A program made the position numbers and the translations under genes. Shown here piece after piece: positions 11,236-21,795 of a stretch of DNA of 64,000 nt. Numbering within the stretch: position 1 is the stretch's first letter; every line of letters begins with the position of its first letter. The notes below the pieces were generated by a model. That model was not told where the DNA came from. It ran no database searches and was given only the letters and a program-made list of their open reading frames with translations. Origin of the DNA: Adiantum capillus-veneris (lineage: Eukaryota; Streptophyta; Polypodiopsida; Polypodiales; Pteridaceae); assembly GCA_014529385.2 (NCBI GenBank), contig CM043943.1:153551092-153615091 (forward strand). The letters run 5' to 3'.

Positions 11236-11324
11236 ACCTCCCACTTAAAGTCCAATGTGGTACTTTAAGTGTGAGAGAAGCTACTATACAAGATAATATA
11301 CAAGAGATGTAGAGAAGTGATGTA

Positions 11325-13196
11325 CTACCCTACACCTAACTGCTTGCGAAAGTGCGCAAAGCTCTGTGAGGGAAGTCCTTTTGTAAGTAGATCAGCAGGA
11401 TTTTCTGTGGTGTGAACTTTGACAAGCTGAATTTGCTTATCCTCGAGCATTTCCCTGATGAAATGATACTTCACATCCACATGCTTTGTCTTTGAGTGAT
11501 AAATTGGATTGCGAGCCAGTTGTATAGCACTCTGACTATCACAATATAACACGGGCATCTCTTCTTTGATTCCCAAATCTGTTACTAGTCGATTAAGCCA
11601 AATTGATTCTTTCCATGCCTCTGATGCTGCAACATATTCAGCCTCTGTAGTAGACTGAGTAACACAATCTTGTAATCTAGAACGCCATGATACTGCTCCA
11701 CCAGCCAATGTAAAGACATACCCTGACGTAGACCTTCGGTTGTCTAAGTCACTTGCATAATCTGAGTCTGTAAAGCCCTTTACACTTAGCTCCTGACTCC
11801 CATAGCATATACGCGTACTCTTTGTAGCTTTCAGGTATCTCAATATTCCTTTCACTACCTCCCAATGTTTCTTGCCTGGGTTTGACATGTATCGACTTAC
11901 TACTCCCACTGCAAATGCAATGTCTGGGCGAGTAGCAATCATTGAATACATCAAACTACCCACTGCAGAAGCATATGGAATCTTATCCATTTCAGCATGT
12001 TCTTCCTCAGACACAGGAAAATCTTGTTTGCTAAGTTTCACATATGGTGGCAATGGAACACTCAATGCCTTTCCCTTCTCCATATTGAAACGTTGCAAAA
12101 CCTTGTCAATATACTCTGTTTGAGATAACCAAATCAACTTCTTTGATCTGTCTCTCTCAATGCGCATACCAAGTATATGACTTGCGTCACCCATGTCTTT
12201 CATGTCAAACGATTTTGCCATCTTTGACTTCAAAGCTGAAATTTCTTCCAAGTGCTTGCCAGCAATCAACATGTCATCCACATACAAAATAAGGATCAGC
12301 CAACTACCATCCTTAGCCTTCTTTGTATATAGACAGTGATTGAACTCACTACGTTTGTAGCCTTGAGAAAGCATAAACTTGTGGAATTTATGGTACCATG
12401 CCCTCGGTGATTGTTTTAAGCCATAAAGACTCTTTAACAACTGGCATACCAAATCTTCCTTGCCTTTCTCAACAAACCCTTCTGGATGCTGCATGTAAAT
12501 TTCCACATCTAAATCACCATGCAAGAACGCTGTCTTGACATCCATTTGGTGCAACACCAAATCTAATATGGCAACCAATGCAAGAAAGCATCTCAATGTA
12601 GTCATCTTGACCACCGGAGAGAAGACTTCATCAAAGTCAATGCCTTGTTCTTGCTTAAAGCCCTTGGCAACAAGCCTTGCTTTGTACTTTGGCTGAATAT
12701 CATGAGCGGTGATCTTATACCTGTAAACCCATTTACAAGGTAGAGCATTTTTGCCCTGTGGTAATTTAACTAGCTTCCATGTTTGGTTTTTATACAGAGC
12801 TGTCATCTCTGATTGCATGGCCAATTGCCAATTCCCGGAGTCCTTCATTTGCACTGCTTCCTTGTAACATGAAGGCTCATTGCAATCAGTGAACATGACA
12901 TAGTTCATAGATGGAACAAACCGATCAGGAGGTCGCGTGATACGTCCAGATCTACGCAAAATAGGTGGCTCAGGCTCACTGTGGTTCCAATCTATCCTGT
13001 CCTTGCTCCTCTTGAGCCCTGACATTTTTTCTTGCACGTGCAGGTCCATCTTCTTGGAAGACAACTCTTCTAATCTCCTCGACCCTCTCTGGTTTAGAAT
13101 GATATTTGGATTCATTAAAGTGAACATCATTGCTGCGGATAACCTTTCTGGATTCGGGATCCCAAAGTCTGTACCCCATCTCACCAGAATTACCAT
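11325..13196 (-). pseudogene. Copia Pol: reverse transcriptase and RNase H
   Basis: The 623-codon open stretch holds the copia RT: KWVYRYKITAHD, RLVAKGFKQEQGIDF, QMDVKTAFLHGDL, SLYGLKQSPRAWY and the active-site LYVDDMLIAG. Copia RNase H follows: GFTDSDYASD, TEAEYVA, CDSQSAIQLARNP and KTKHVDVKYHFIRE, ending QLGVG. The N-terminal 60 residues are read in the wrong frame: a single frameshift near 13040 separates it from the gag/integrase frame. The catalytic residues are intact, so decay is recent. Confidence 0.93.
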
Positions 13197-14001
13197 ATCC
13201 TAGAAAGATGCACTTTCTACTCTTTGGCTCAAGTTTGTTCCTAAATTCCTTTGGAACGTGAGTATATGCCTCATAGCCAAAGACTCTGAGTTGCTTGTAT
13301 GAGGGCATTTTGCCTGAGCATACCATCTCTGGCACTGAATCCTTCGGCAAAACCTTGCTAGGAGATCTATTTATAAGATGAAGAGCTGTTGATACATCTT
13401 TAGCCCAAAACCCATTTGGCAGCTGTGCATTAGACAACATACTTCTGACCTTCTCTTGTATGGTCCTATTCATCCTCTCAGCAACACCATTCTGAGGAGG
13501 ATTGTAAGGAGCAGTAAGTTCACGTTTTATACCTTTTGACTCACAAAAGTCCTGAAAGGCCTTTGAAACATACTCTCCACCATTGTCAGTGCATAAGCAT
13601 TTAAGCTTCTTGCCACTTTGATTCTTCACAAGTGTCACAACCATTGTCCCTTCTTTCATCTTCAAGTCAACAAGCTTCTTAAGCCAGTATACTTGTGAAG
13701 CTGCACTCTGCTTCTCATAAAGATCACTCAGCTTTGTCCATGCTTCATAAGCCGACATCTCGTCTGCTACATTGAAGTAAACGCTTTCTGCCAAAGTCAG
13801 CATAGCGGTAGAAAGTGCCAATTCATCCATTTCGCTCCATTCATCTTCGTCCATATCATGTGGTTTTATACCCTTGAGCTTTATAGGTTTTATCTGCTTC
13901 TTTTGTACCAACACGTGCCAAATCTGCTTCTTCCACAATGGGAAATTGGTTCCATCCAGCTTCTTGATATTGTAAAGAGCAGTGTCCTGTGATCCAGCCA
14001 T
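12976..14001 (-). pseudogene. Copia Gag fused in frame to truncated integrase
   Basis: The start is the ATG at 13999-14001. Residues 1-119 are copia Gag (LDGTNFPLWKKQI, AYEAWTKLSDLYEKQSA, LKKLVDLKMKEGT). At about residue 120 (near 13645) the frame passes directly into the integrase core (CTDNGGEYVSKAF, YNPPQNGVAERMNRT, FGYEAYTHVP). The zinc knuckle, protease, integrase zinc domain and first catalytic Asp are all missing, so one in-frame deletion made a Gag-integrase fusion. The second Asp and the Glu remain. Confidence 0.9.
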
Positions 14002-15083
14002 AGCTACGCTTCACAGTAGTTTACTTTCCTGGGAAAAATTCGGCAGAGTTTCCCCTGTAAACTGACCTCTGAACCAATATCAACCTGTCAAATGAACTAA
14101 GAAAGCTTCAGATTCTGCAAAATTTTGGCAGAGTCTCCTTTGTAAAATGGCTCTGGTGTACTCATAAAACATACCAAAAAACAGCTCAAAAAACACAGTC
14201 TCTCTGACACTATAAGCTGCGGGTAAACCTGTCCTACACCTCTACTGTCTCTCATTGTCCTGTCACTATCTTGTAAGCATAGACTGCGACAATGCCTCAA
14301 CAGCAGTAAAGCAAAGATACAATCCCAACTGTCTAACTCACAGTCAATACATCCTAGCTACCTATCCAAGGGTGCTTGAGGGATCGCTCCAAGACCTGTA
14401 TCACCGAAAGGATCTCAACATTCGAGAATCCCCCAGCTCAATAAAACCTCACTCGACCCTTAACAAAGGCTGTAGTAAATCTGACAGTACATAGACTTCC
14501 CACAAAGTCATACATCCACAAATTTCCCACTATATGCTGTAACCGCTGCGACGGTTGTTTGCTGCGTGACTCACAGCCAACAAACCCTCAACAGACATAC
14601 ATAATCTCTTACAATACATCCCATGTGGAAGTACCTGCAATGTCAGGATGAAATCTGGAATATCAAGCAACAAACATAAGCTACCTGATGAACTAGTGGA
14701 TGTCGCCTACAGTTTGTGTGTAGATGCGCTCGTGTCGTATGTGACATGCCTCCAAGAACTGTGAGCCGTCCTTCGATGTGTAGACAGCCACAAATCAACA
14801 CTCTGGGAGTGCCGATATCCTCAGCACCTGCAGTCGTAGGCCGAAACCCCAAATTTGCAGAGTCGGATCTGCACTCACTGAGACCACGTAGTCGAAAATG
14901 GCCTGTGCAGAACTTTGTCGAAGCCAAACGGTGGCCGAGATGACCTCAGAATGAAATTCTGAGAACACCAAGCCCTTTGGGATCTCCCACAAGAGTTAGG
15001 GCCGTGTCTTCGCCTGTCGAATCTCACTGCAATCTGAGCAGGTGACTCTGGCTACCTGCAAATGCTGGCCCGAGCCTCGATCT

Positions 15084-15097
15084 GAGCTATGATACCA
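15084..15097 (-). other. Copia primer-binding site (initiator tRNA-Met type)
   Basis: On the minus strand it reads TGGTATCATAGCTC, close to the usual TGGTATCAGAGC that pairs with the 3' end of initiator tRNA-Met. It lies two bases inside the 5' LTR. Confidence 0.85.
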
Positions 15098-15099
15098 GC

Positions 15100-15292
15100 T
15101 GAAGGAGTACGAGCGGAAGTGTGACGCGAGAGAGAGTGCTGAGAAGAAGAGCACGACGATATGGTGAACTCGCTCTCCTGTAATGTGTAGAGCATAGTGA
15201 GTTCTTATTAGGTTTTTACAAAAGAATATGTGTACATACCTAGAGGCCTGCCCACTTACCTAGGCGACCACATTGGGCTTTATACCCCAACA
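15100..15292 (-). repeat. Copia 5' LTR (193 bp)
   Basis: It matches the 3' LTR except for about four base changes and one extra T near 15140. TATAAAG near its upstream end, read on the minus strand, could be the promoter TATA box. The duplication TGACC follows at 15293-15297. Confidence 0.95.
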
Positions 15293-16880
15293 TGACCAGA
15301 TAGAATTCCACATCTTCAGCATTGGTTAAAGCATCTGGATTTATAGCAAATGTGTCTCCAGAACATAGAGCGCTACTCAACACATCATGATGACCTTCGT
15401 ATGTGAAGTCATCATAGCCAACGACTTCCTCTATCGAAACTTCATCTATTTGCTCAAGTAATGGCTGCAGAATTTGATAATCCCAAGCCTCCATGTGAGC
15501 TTTATTGATGCAGCGATTCCACCTTCCGTTCATGCATGCATCACAGAATCATGCCAACTTTCTTTCTGCAAGGGCAGCTGGATCCTGCGGGTTGTGTCCA
15601 AGAATAGCATGCAAAGAGTGAGTTTTTGCCACAGTGGCACAATTCCACTTAACTTCCCTGTTAACATATCCCTCTTTAACCTCCCAGAACACACGAGCAC
15701 ATTCCCTTTCTTTTGAAGGATATGATGCAGGTGCTCCCTGCGATATGTTGGCTTGGCAATAAGCAACCACATGTGCTGCACACTGCAATATAGCTCCATT
15801 AGGTTTTAGTTGTTCATGGGTCAAGGTTCTTTTCACAACTGCTTCTGCACCATCATGCTCGCCCTTGCCATGCCCTGATCCAAAGAAGAACCAGCTCATC
15901 CCAATCCCAGTGAGTGCACCATATCTTGCAACAACATAGAAAGGCCTGGCTCCCTTGAATTGCGAGGCCGCACCATCTGACCACACCCAATGTTGTTTAC
16001 AAGTGACACCCTCTTGTTGTAACCAGTCACGGTGTAGCATGAAGCAATGTTGCACAAACAGTGTGTCATGCACCCTATCATTTGATATGAAGAAGTGGAT
16101 TGTTTTGACTACCTCCCCTGCCTTGCGGTAGTACGTTATGTGTACAAAAATAGTTACTTGACTAGAGTGCCAATGCATTGACTGAATCTCATTTTGCTGC
16201 TTGAAGGCGTACTTTTCAGCAAAGTCAACAACTGAGACAATGACATCATCCGGAAAGCGAAGTATACAATCCTTAAATTGTTGTCCTTGCCATCGTGCCA
16301 CATAGTTATGAGTGATGAGGAGCTTCAACTTGGTCTGCAACAGTCGAAGAAACTCCCAGCATTGCATTTATTTATGCAAAAGATCTTTTCTTTTCTTACT
16401 GTTTCCATGCCTGTCTTTTGCTTCTACATACGCAAATACTTTCACATTAATACTCTTACCTGGCTTTGCTGTTTCTAAGCAACATAATTCTAACTTCTTT
16501 ACTCCACATATCTTATAGTCTCCCATCAGGCATTCCCTTCTATGGAAAGTTGCATCTGCTGGCTTTGGACAGAGAACGGACTCCCACATTTGTGTGACAC
16601 CTTTGAACGTGTGATGTGAATCCAGGCAGCCGCTGCTAATGTTCTTGCCTGTAGCACAGATATTGCATACACAGTTGCAACATGTATCATGCAACCCAAA
16701 AGCACGAGAGCACATGTGGTTCAGTGCGTCTTTCAAAAAGGTCATCTGCACATGGTATTCGCAACAGCATGTGTACCTATCCTTCAGCCTCCTGTAAAAG
16801 AATGGCTTTAACATCTCAAACATCCTCATGCCAATCTTGCAATCTGGATGTTTTTGTTTGAATCTTTGAAAGAGCTCAAC

Positions 16881-18865
16881 CTGCAATATCCATATTTGAT
16901 CAGTATGTTTACTAGGAGAAATAATCCAAACAGGACTATACGCATTGCTACTTAATACATCCACCATAGAAACAAATTGGTGTGTTAAACAACATATTGT
17001 ATGGTCCTAACATGCATGTAAGTGGGTATAACATTGTATACTAAGCATGCTAGTTAGCATGCTGAGTATGCTAACTAGCATAGCTGAGTATGCTAACTAG
17101 AATACTAGCTATGCTAACAAGCACAATTAATGTGTAGTGTAGCATACGAGGCATACTCATCAGCATGCTAACTAGCATGCTGAGTATGCTAACTAGCATG
17201 CTGAGTTAGCATACTAGTTGTGCTAACTAGCATACTCATCAGCATACTAGTTAGCATACTCATCAGCATGCTAGTTAGCATGCTGAGTATGCTAACTAGC
17301 ATACTAGCTGTGCTAACAAGCACAATCAGTGTGTAGTTTAGCATACGCGGCATACTCATCAGCATGCTAGTTAGCATGCTGAGTATACTCATCAGCATCC
17401 TAGTTAGCATGCTAAGTTAGCATACTAGCTGTGCTAACTAGCATACTCATCAGCATACTAGTTAGCATACTAGCTGTGCTAACTAGCATACTCATCAACA
17501 TGCTAGTTAGCATGCTGAGTATGCTTACTAGAATGCTGAGTATGCTAACTAGAATACTGGATGTGCTAACAAGCACAAACAGTGTGTAGTTTAGCATACG
17601 AGGCATACTCATCAGCATGCTAGTTAGCATGCTGAGTATACTCATTAGGATGGTGAGTATGCTAGCTAGCATGCTGAGTTAGCATACTAGCTGTTCTAAC
17701 TAGCATATTAGCTATGCAAACTAGCATACTCATCAGCATACTAGTTAGCATACTAGCTGTGCTAACTAGCATACTCATCAGCATGCTAGTTAACATAGCT
17801 GAATATGCTAACTAGCATACTAGCTATGCTAACAAGCATAATCAGTGTGTAATTTAGCATATGAGTCATTGTTAACCACATGAATGTGTGCTAAGAAGAA
17901 TAGAAGGTATGCTAACTAGCATACATATTGTGTTAACCAGCACACTTATTATGTTGAACAGCATAGCGAGCACACTACGAATGCTAACTAGCATAAATCA
18001 GCTTACACGTTATGCTACTTAGCATTCTCAGCTGTGCTAACTAGCATACTCATGAGCATGCTAGTTAGCATAGCTGAATATGCTAACTAGCTTACTAGCA
18101 TAAACCAACTTACCTGTTACGCTACTTAGCATTCTTAGTTGTGCTAACTAGCATACTCAGCATGCTAGTTAGCTAGCTGAGTATGCTTAATAACATGATA
18201 TATTTCTAGTTAGCACAACTAAGTATGCTAACTAGCATACTAGCTGTGCTAACAAGCAAAATCAGTGTGTAGTTTAACATATGAGTCATGGTTAACCACA
18301 CAAAGTGTGCTAAGAAGAATAGAAGGTATGCTAACTAGCATACATATTGTGTTAACCAACACACTTGTTATGTTGAATAGCATAGCCAGCACACTAGCAT
18401 AAAAGGTGTTAAAGTAGCATACATATTGTGCTAACCAACGTAGTCCTCAAGATCACTAGACATGCTCACTAGCATAAGATTTATGCTGAACACCATACCC
18501 ACCATACAGGCATGCTAACTAGCATATACCATAAACCAGCTTACCCATTATGCTAGTTAGCATACTACGAAAGGTAGCTAGCATACTCATTGTGTTAAAG
18601 AACATTCTGAGCATGCTAGTTAGCATAATAGGTATGCTAACTAGCATAAAGGGTGTTATAGTAGCTTACATATTGTGCTAGACAGCATACTTATCATGCT
18701 AAACAACATACCCAACATACTAGGAGTGAGACTATGCTAACTAGCACACATGCTAGGTGGCATACATATCATAACATATTGTGATAACTAGCATGCTCTG
18801 TATGCTAGGTAGATTACTAGCATGCTAGAATGCATAAGTTATGGCGCAAGTATGTCATTGATCAC
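16881..18865 (-). repeat. Intron of gene C filled with TATGCTAACTAGCATA satellite
   Basis: Between a GTGATC donor (18865) and a TTGCAG acceptor (16881-16882) lie about 1.8 kb of degenerate tandem repeats built on TATGCTAACTAGCATA, CATGCTAGTTAGCATGC and CATACTCATCAGCAT. Units of about 25 bp combine into higher-order blocks: the stretch near 17090-17350 recurs near 17560-17850 and again near 18220-18420. The frames at 17189-17672 encoding MLTSMLMSML-like repeats arise from the array. The motif is the same family as in the gene A intron. Confidence 0.88.
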
Positions 18866-19689
18866 CTGAGACTCATCCAGGAGGTGCACAGGGTGTTTTA
18901 TGTAGCTTTTCCTTCCCACTCTCTTTCGACAAACATCCTTCTTGTTCAGTGAAACACGAGTATCCTCTATCCAGAATGTGTAGACCAATTCCTTAATTTC
19001 ATTTGTGATAGGGCTATGACAGTGTTGCTTGTGACATCCAGCCAATGAAAACAGTCGAGCATTGACACCAGACTTCACCTGCCGTGATTTTGCTTTGAAC
19101 AAGCTGCGACGGTCAACTTTTAGGACCCTGGAGAATTTGGCAATAGGCATGTTTTCCTCTGAATTTATCATCATCTGCAATGCTGCATTCTTCAAAAATA
19201 GCTCCTCGTTAGAAGCTGGCTGCTTGACGATATCTAGTGTGTTGCGGACATTGGAGACAATTGCACTCTGCACAACAGCCTCCTCCTCTAAAGACTGATC
19301 ACGGATTGCCTGAACAAGCGGATGTTGAGCAAAAAGATTCCAGATTTCACACTTTGCTTCTTTGTTGAGACCTTCACTCCTGCTCTTGAAAGCTTTCCCA
19401 ATCTCAAAGGAGATTTTCCTTTTCTCCTCATCGTCGACGGTATGATGTCCTCGTTTAGTAGTCATAGGTCGGTGCTCTCGTTGTTTACGCTTTCTTTCTG
19501 TCTCATATTTCCTGATAATAGAAAGAGCTGGATGCTGGTAGTTGTGATTCATTTCCTATAATGTCTCCCTTCTGTAATGGCTCCCTTCTACCTCCATTTC
19601 TAGTGGCAATAATGTTGTTTGATGGTTTTCCATATCTGCAAGTCTGCTAAGCTTTGACAACTCAACTTCGAGGCAAGAAGCAATGCAAC

Positions 19690-20149
<460 letters not shown>

Positions 20150-20308
20150 CACACCCCACGTCGTCGTCGTAACTGAAAACAGAGGCCACACCCCATATGG
20201 GAGGGAACAAATAATATATCTTATGGTTATTAAAATTTCAAGCTTCACTTGCTCTTTGGTTTTGAATAGATGCTAACAAGCACCTCTTACTAGCATTTTC
20301 CAGGACAC

Positions 20309-20331
20309 CAAAAAGCATGACAAGTTAACAT
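20309..20331 (-). repeat. Right terminal inverted repeat
   Basis: Exact reverse complement of 5406-5428. TGCTAGTAAGAGG and GCTTGTTAGCAT occur just inside it when read on the minus strand, related to the intron satellite motif. Confidence 0.75.
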
Positions 20332-20439
20332 CTAAAACAAGAAAAGGAAAGAGAGAAAACTTAGTACACATGTGGATCAAAACTAAGTCTATGCTTCTTT
20401 TATTCGTCAAAATTTGATCTTTATTATTTCATTACAATA

Positions 20440-20942
20440 TTATGGGTGTCTTGGATCTAATTCTTTAAATATTCTTTTAACTCTCATAACAGGGTATTCT
20501 CTCAGACCTCCCATGCAACAACGTGGTTTGTAGTTATCCTCTAACTTTTCTTTTCTTATGACAACTACAAGAGCTTCAAATTTCTTGGCAACTTTGGCAA
20601 TCCTTAACATTTCGGAACGCATCGCCAAGTAGTAGAACATGTCTTTAGGCCTAGTCATATTCTGAGTTGAAGTATTCTGAGGTTGGCAAACCAATCTCTT
20701 GGATTGTCATCAATGTAGATGAAGAATTGATGGAAAGGTTCCCGGTGATGGGTAAGGTAAGTACGGTCAACACTCTTCCAACAAATTGTGCTTCCTGGTA
20801 TGCCAAAGACTTTAGTCGCGATTTCTAAGTAAAAGAGTTCTCGCTCATCCCTGTACAATCGTGTCACCATATTGTTGAAAACTATGGCCAAAATCTCATT
20901 CCCTTGGCTAAACCGTTCAGACGTCACTCTGGGAGCCATCAC
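20440..20942 (-). pseudogene. First ORF of an unclassified LTR retroelement (gag position)
   Basis: The minus frame starts at an ATG near 20942 (APRVTSERFSQGNEILAIVF) and shifts frame near 20690 (PRDWFANL to MTRPKDMFYYLAM), ending near DPRHP. It lies about 250 bp downstream of a tRNA-Met primer site at 21189-21204, which is where gag belongs. I do not recognise the domain. Its continuation probably lies across the inserted TIR element at 3554-5206. Confidence 0.5.
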
Positions 20943-21188
20943 TTACTACAAAACAAACATTCAAATAAAATTACATCATCGTTGTTGAACACTTCAACCA
21001 CCTTATCATAATTCAAACCAAACACTTCCACTCAAGAAGACAAGTCAAATAAGATCCACCAACCAATATCATTTATAGATGCATCATGAATACAATATCC
21101 TTTCTCAAACAGCATGCATGAATGCGTGCACGATGCATAACTAACCCGGCTAATATCAGGATTTAGGCTATCCCCATAACCTTAAGCA

Positions 21189-21204
21189 CCTCGCTCTGAT
21201 ACCA
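21189..21204 (-). other. Primer-binding site (tRNA-Met type) and start of 5' LTR
   Basis: The minus strand reads TGGTATCAGAGCGAGG. The adjoining LTR would begin at about 21207 (TGAGAGATACCCC on the plus strand). Its far end is not resolved, because a microsatellite and the LARD element lie in that direction. Confidence 0.85.
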
Positions 21205-21473
21205 GGTGAGAGATACCCCTCCCCAGGGGTCTATGCACAAAATATACAATTTACACTTTTATACAATTTTCAATATACATCAGAGTTGCAAAAGCATTTG
21301 CATAGGGGAGGAGCTCTCAGCACCCGACCAAGCATGGAGTTTAGGCCATGAGCCGGACTGCATTCAGAAGTACCTAGTGACTAGTGCTACCCTTGAATGG
21401 GTGTTATGAATGAAAGCTACTCAAGAAAAGTATAACATTGTGGAGGGTGAATATATGTGTACACCCCATTGCG

Positions 21474-21553
<80 letters not shown>
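21474..21553. repeat. (GA)n microsatellite
   Basis: About 40 GA units, probably inside or next to the LTR whose primer site is at 21189-21204. Confidence 0.95.
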
Positions 21554-21558
<5 letters not shown>

Positions 21559-21640
21559 GTGGAGGGTGAAATAGAGTGCATAGAGACATGAGAAGATGAC
21601 AACAGAGAATCTTTAAATGCCCATCTAAATGGAACAGGCA

Positions 21641-21783
21641 TGTAAGACATAGGGAACTGGAACATGCTCATCACCACCCAGTCATGCCCTATATAGGCCC
21701 TTGGCCTTCTAAATATAGGGACCCCCTTGACTGCATGTCCGTCCTCGCCCTTGGCCGTGCCTAGTCCTACCCTTGGCATGATA
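21641..21783 (-). repeat. LARD 3' LTR
   Basis: Contains CCCTATATAGG (TATA-like) and is about 91 percent identical by eye to 27283-27425. A polypurine tract adjoins it on the inner side. Confidence 0.9.
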
Positions 21784-21795
21784 TTACTCCCCCCT

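Larger units (their letters stand above)
11044..15292 (-). mobile_element. Ty1/copia element, complete ends, internally deleted
   Basis: Two LTRs (11044-11235 and 15100-15292) are flanked by a perfect 5-bp target duplication TGACC (11039-11043 and 15293-15297). A primer-binding site lies at 15084-15097 and a polypurine tract at 11236-11248, so orientation is minus. The LTRs differ at about four substitutions and one indel, indicating a fairly recent insertion. Removing it rejoins the transposase frame of gene C (EDVEFYLV to KCVAEKEKVEK). The element lacks protease and part of integrase, so it would need help to move. Confidence 0.95.
10761..19552 (-). pseudogene. Gene C: putative DDE-type transposase, two exons, disrupted by copia insertion
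   Basis: Exon 1 (19552-18866) has a basic N-terminus and ends VHLLDESQ at CAG|GTGATC. Exon 2 starts at 16880 after ATTGCAG with VELFQRFKQKHPDCKIG. It continues through a Cys/His-rich part (RYTCCCEYHVQ) to a core with VVDFAEKY (Asp at 16224-16226), NEIQSMHWH, VWSDGAASQFKG (Asp at 15975-15977) and GSGHGKGEHDGAEAVVKR. It ends at a TAA at 10761-10763. The three acidic blocks suggest an RNase H-fold DDE/D transposase. From memory, similar DG.ASQ(F/Y)K...HGKG..DG proteins occur widely as uncharacterised, apparently mobile genes. Lesions are TAA at 16368, TGA at 15549 and 10866, and the copia insertion. The open frame is otherwise strikingly intact. Confidence 0.6.

Noticed and set aside
16340-16459. 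Second intron in gene C (donor-like CCAG|GTAAGAG)
   Set aside because: No acceptor in matching phase was found, and the frame reads through sensibly with one TAA, so a nonsense mutation is simpler.
17189-17672. Long open frames encoding MLTSMLMSML-type repeats
   Set aside because: They follow the satellite period exactly and lie within an intron with good splice sites, so they are repeat by-products.
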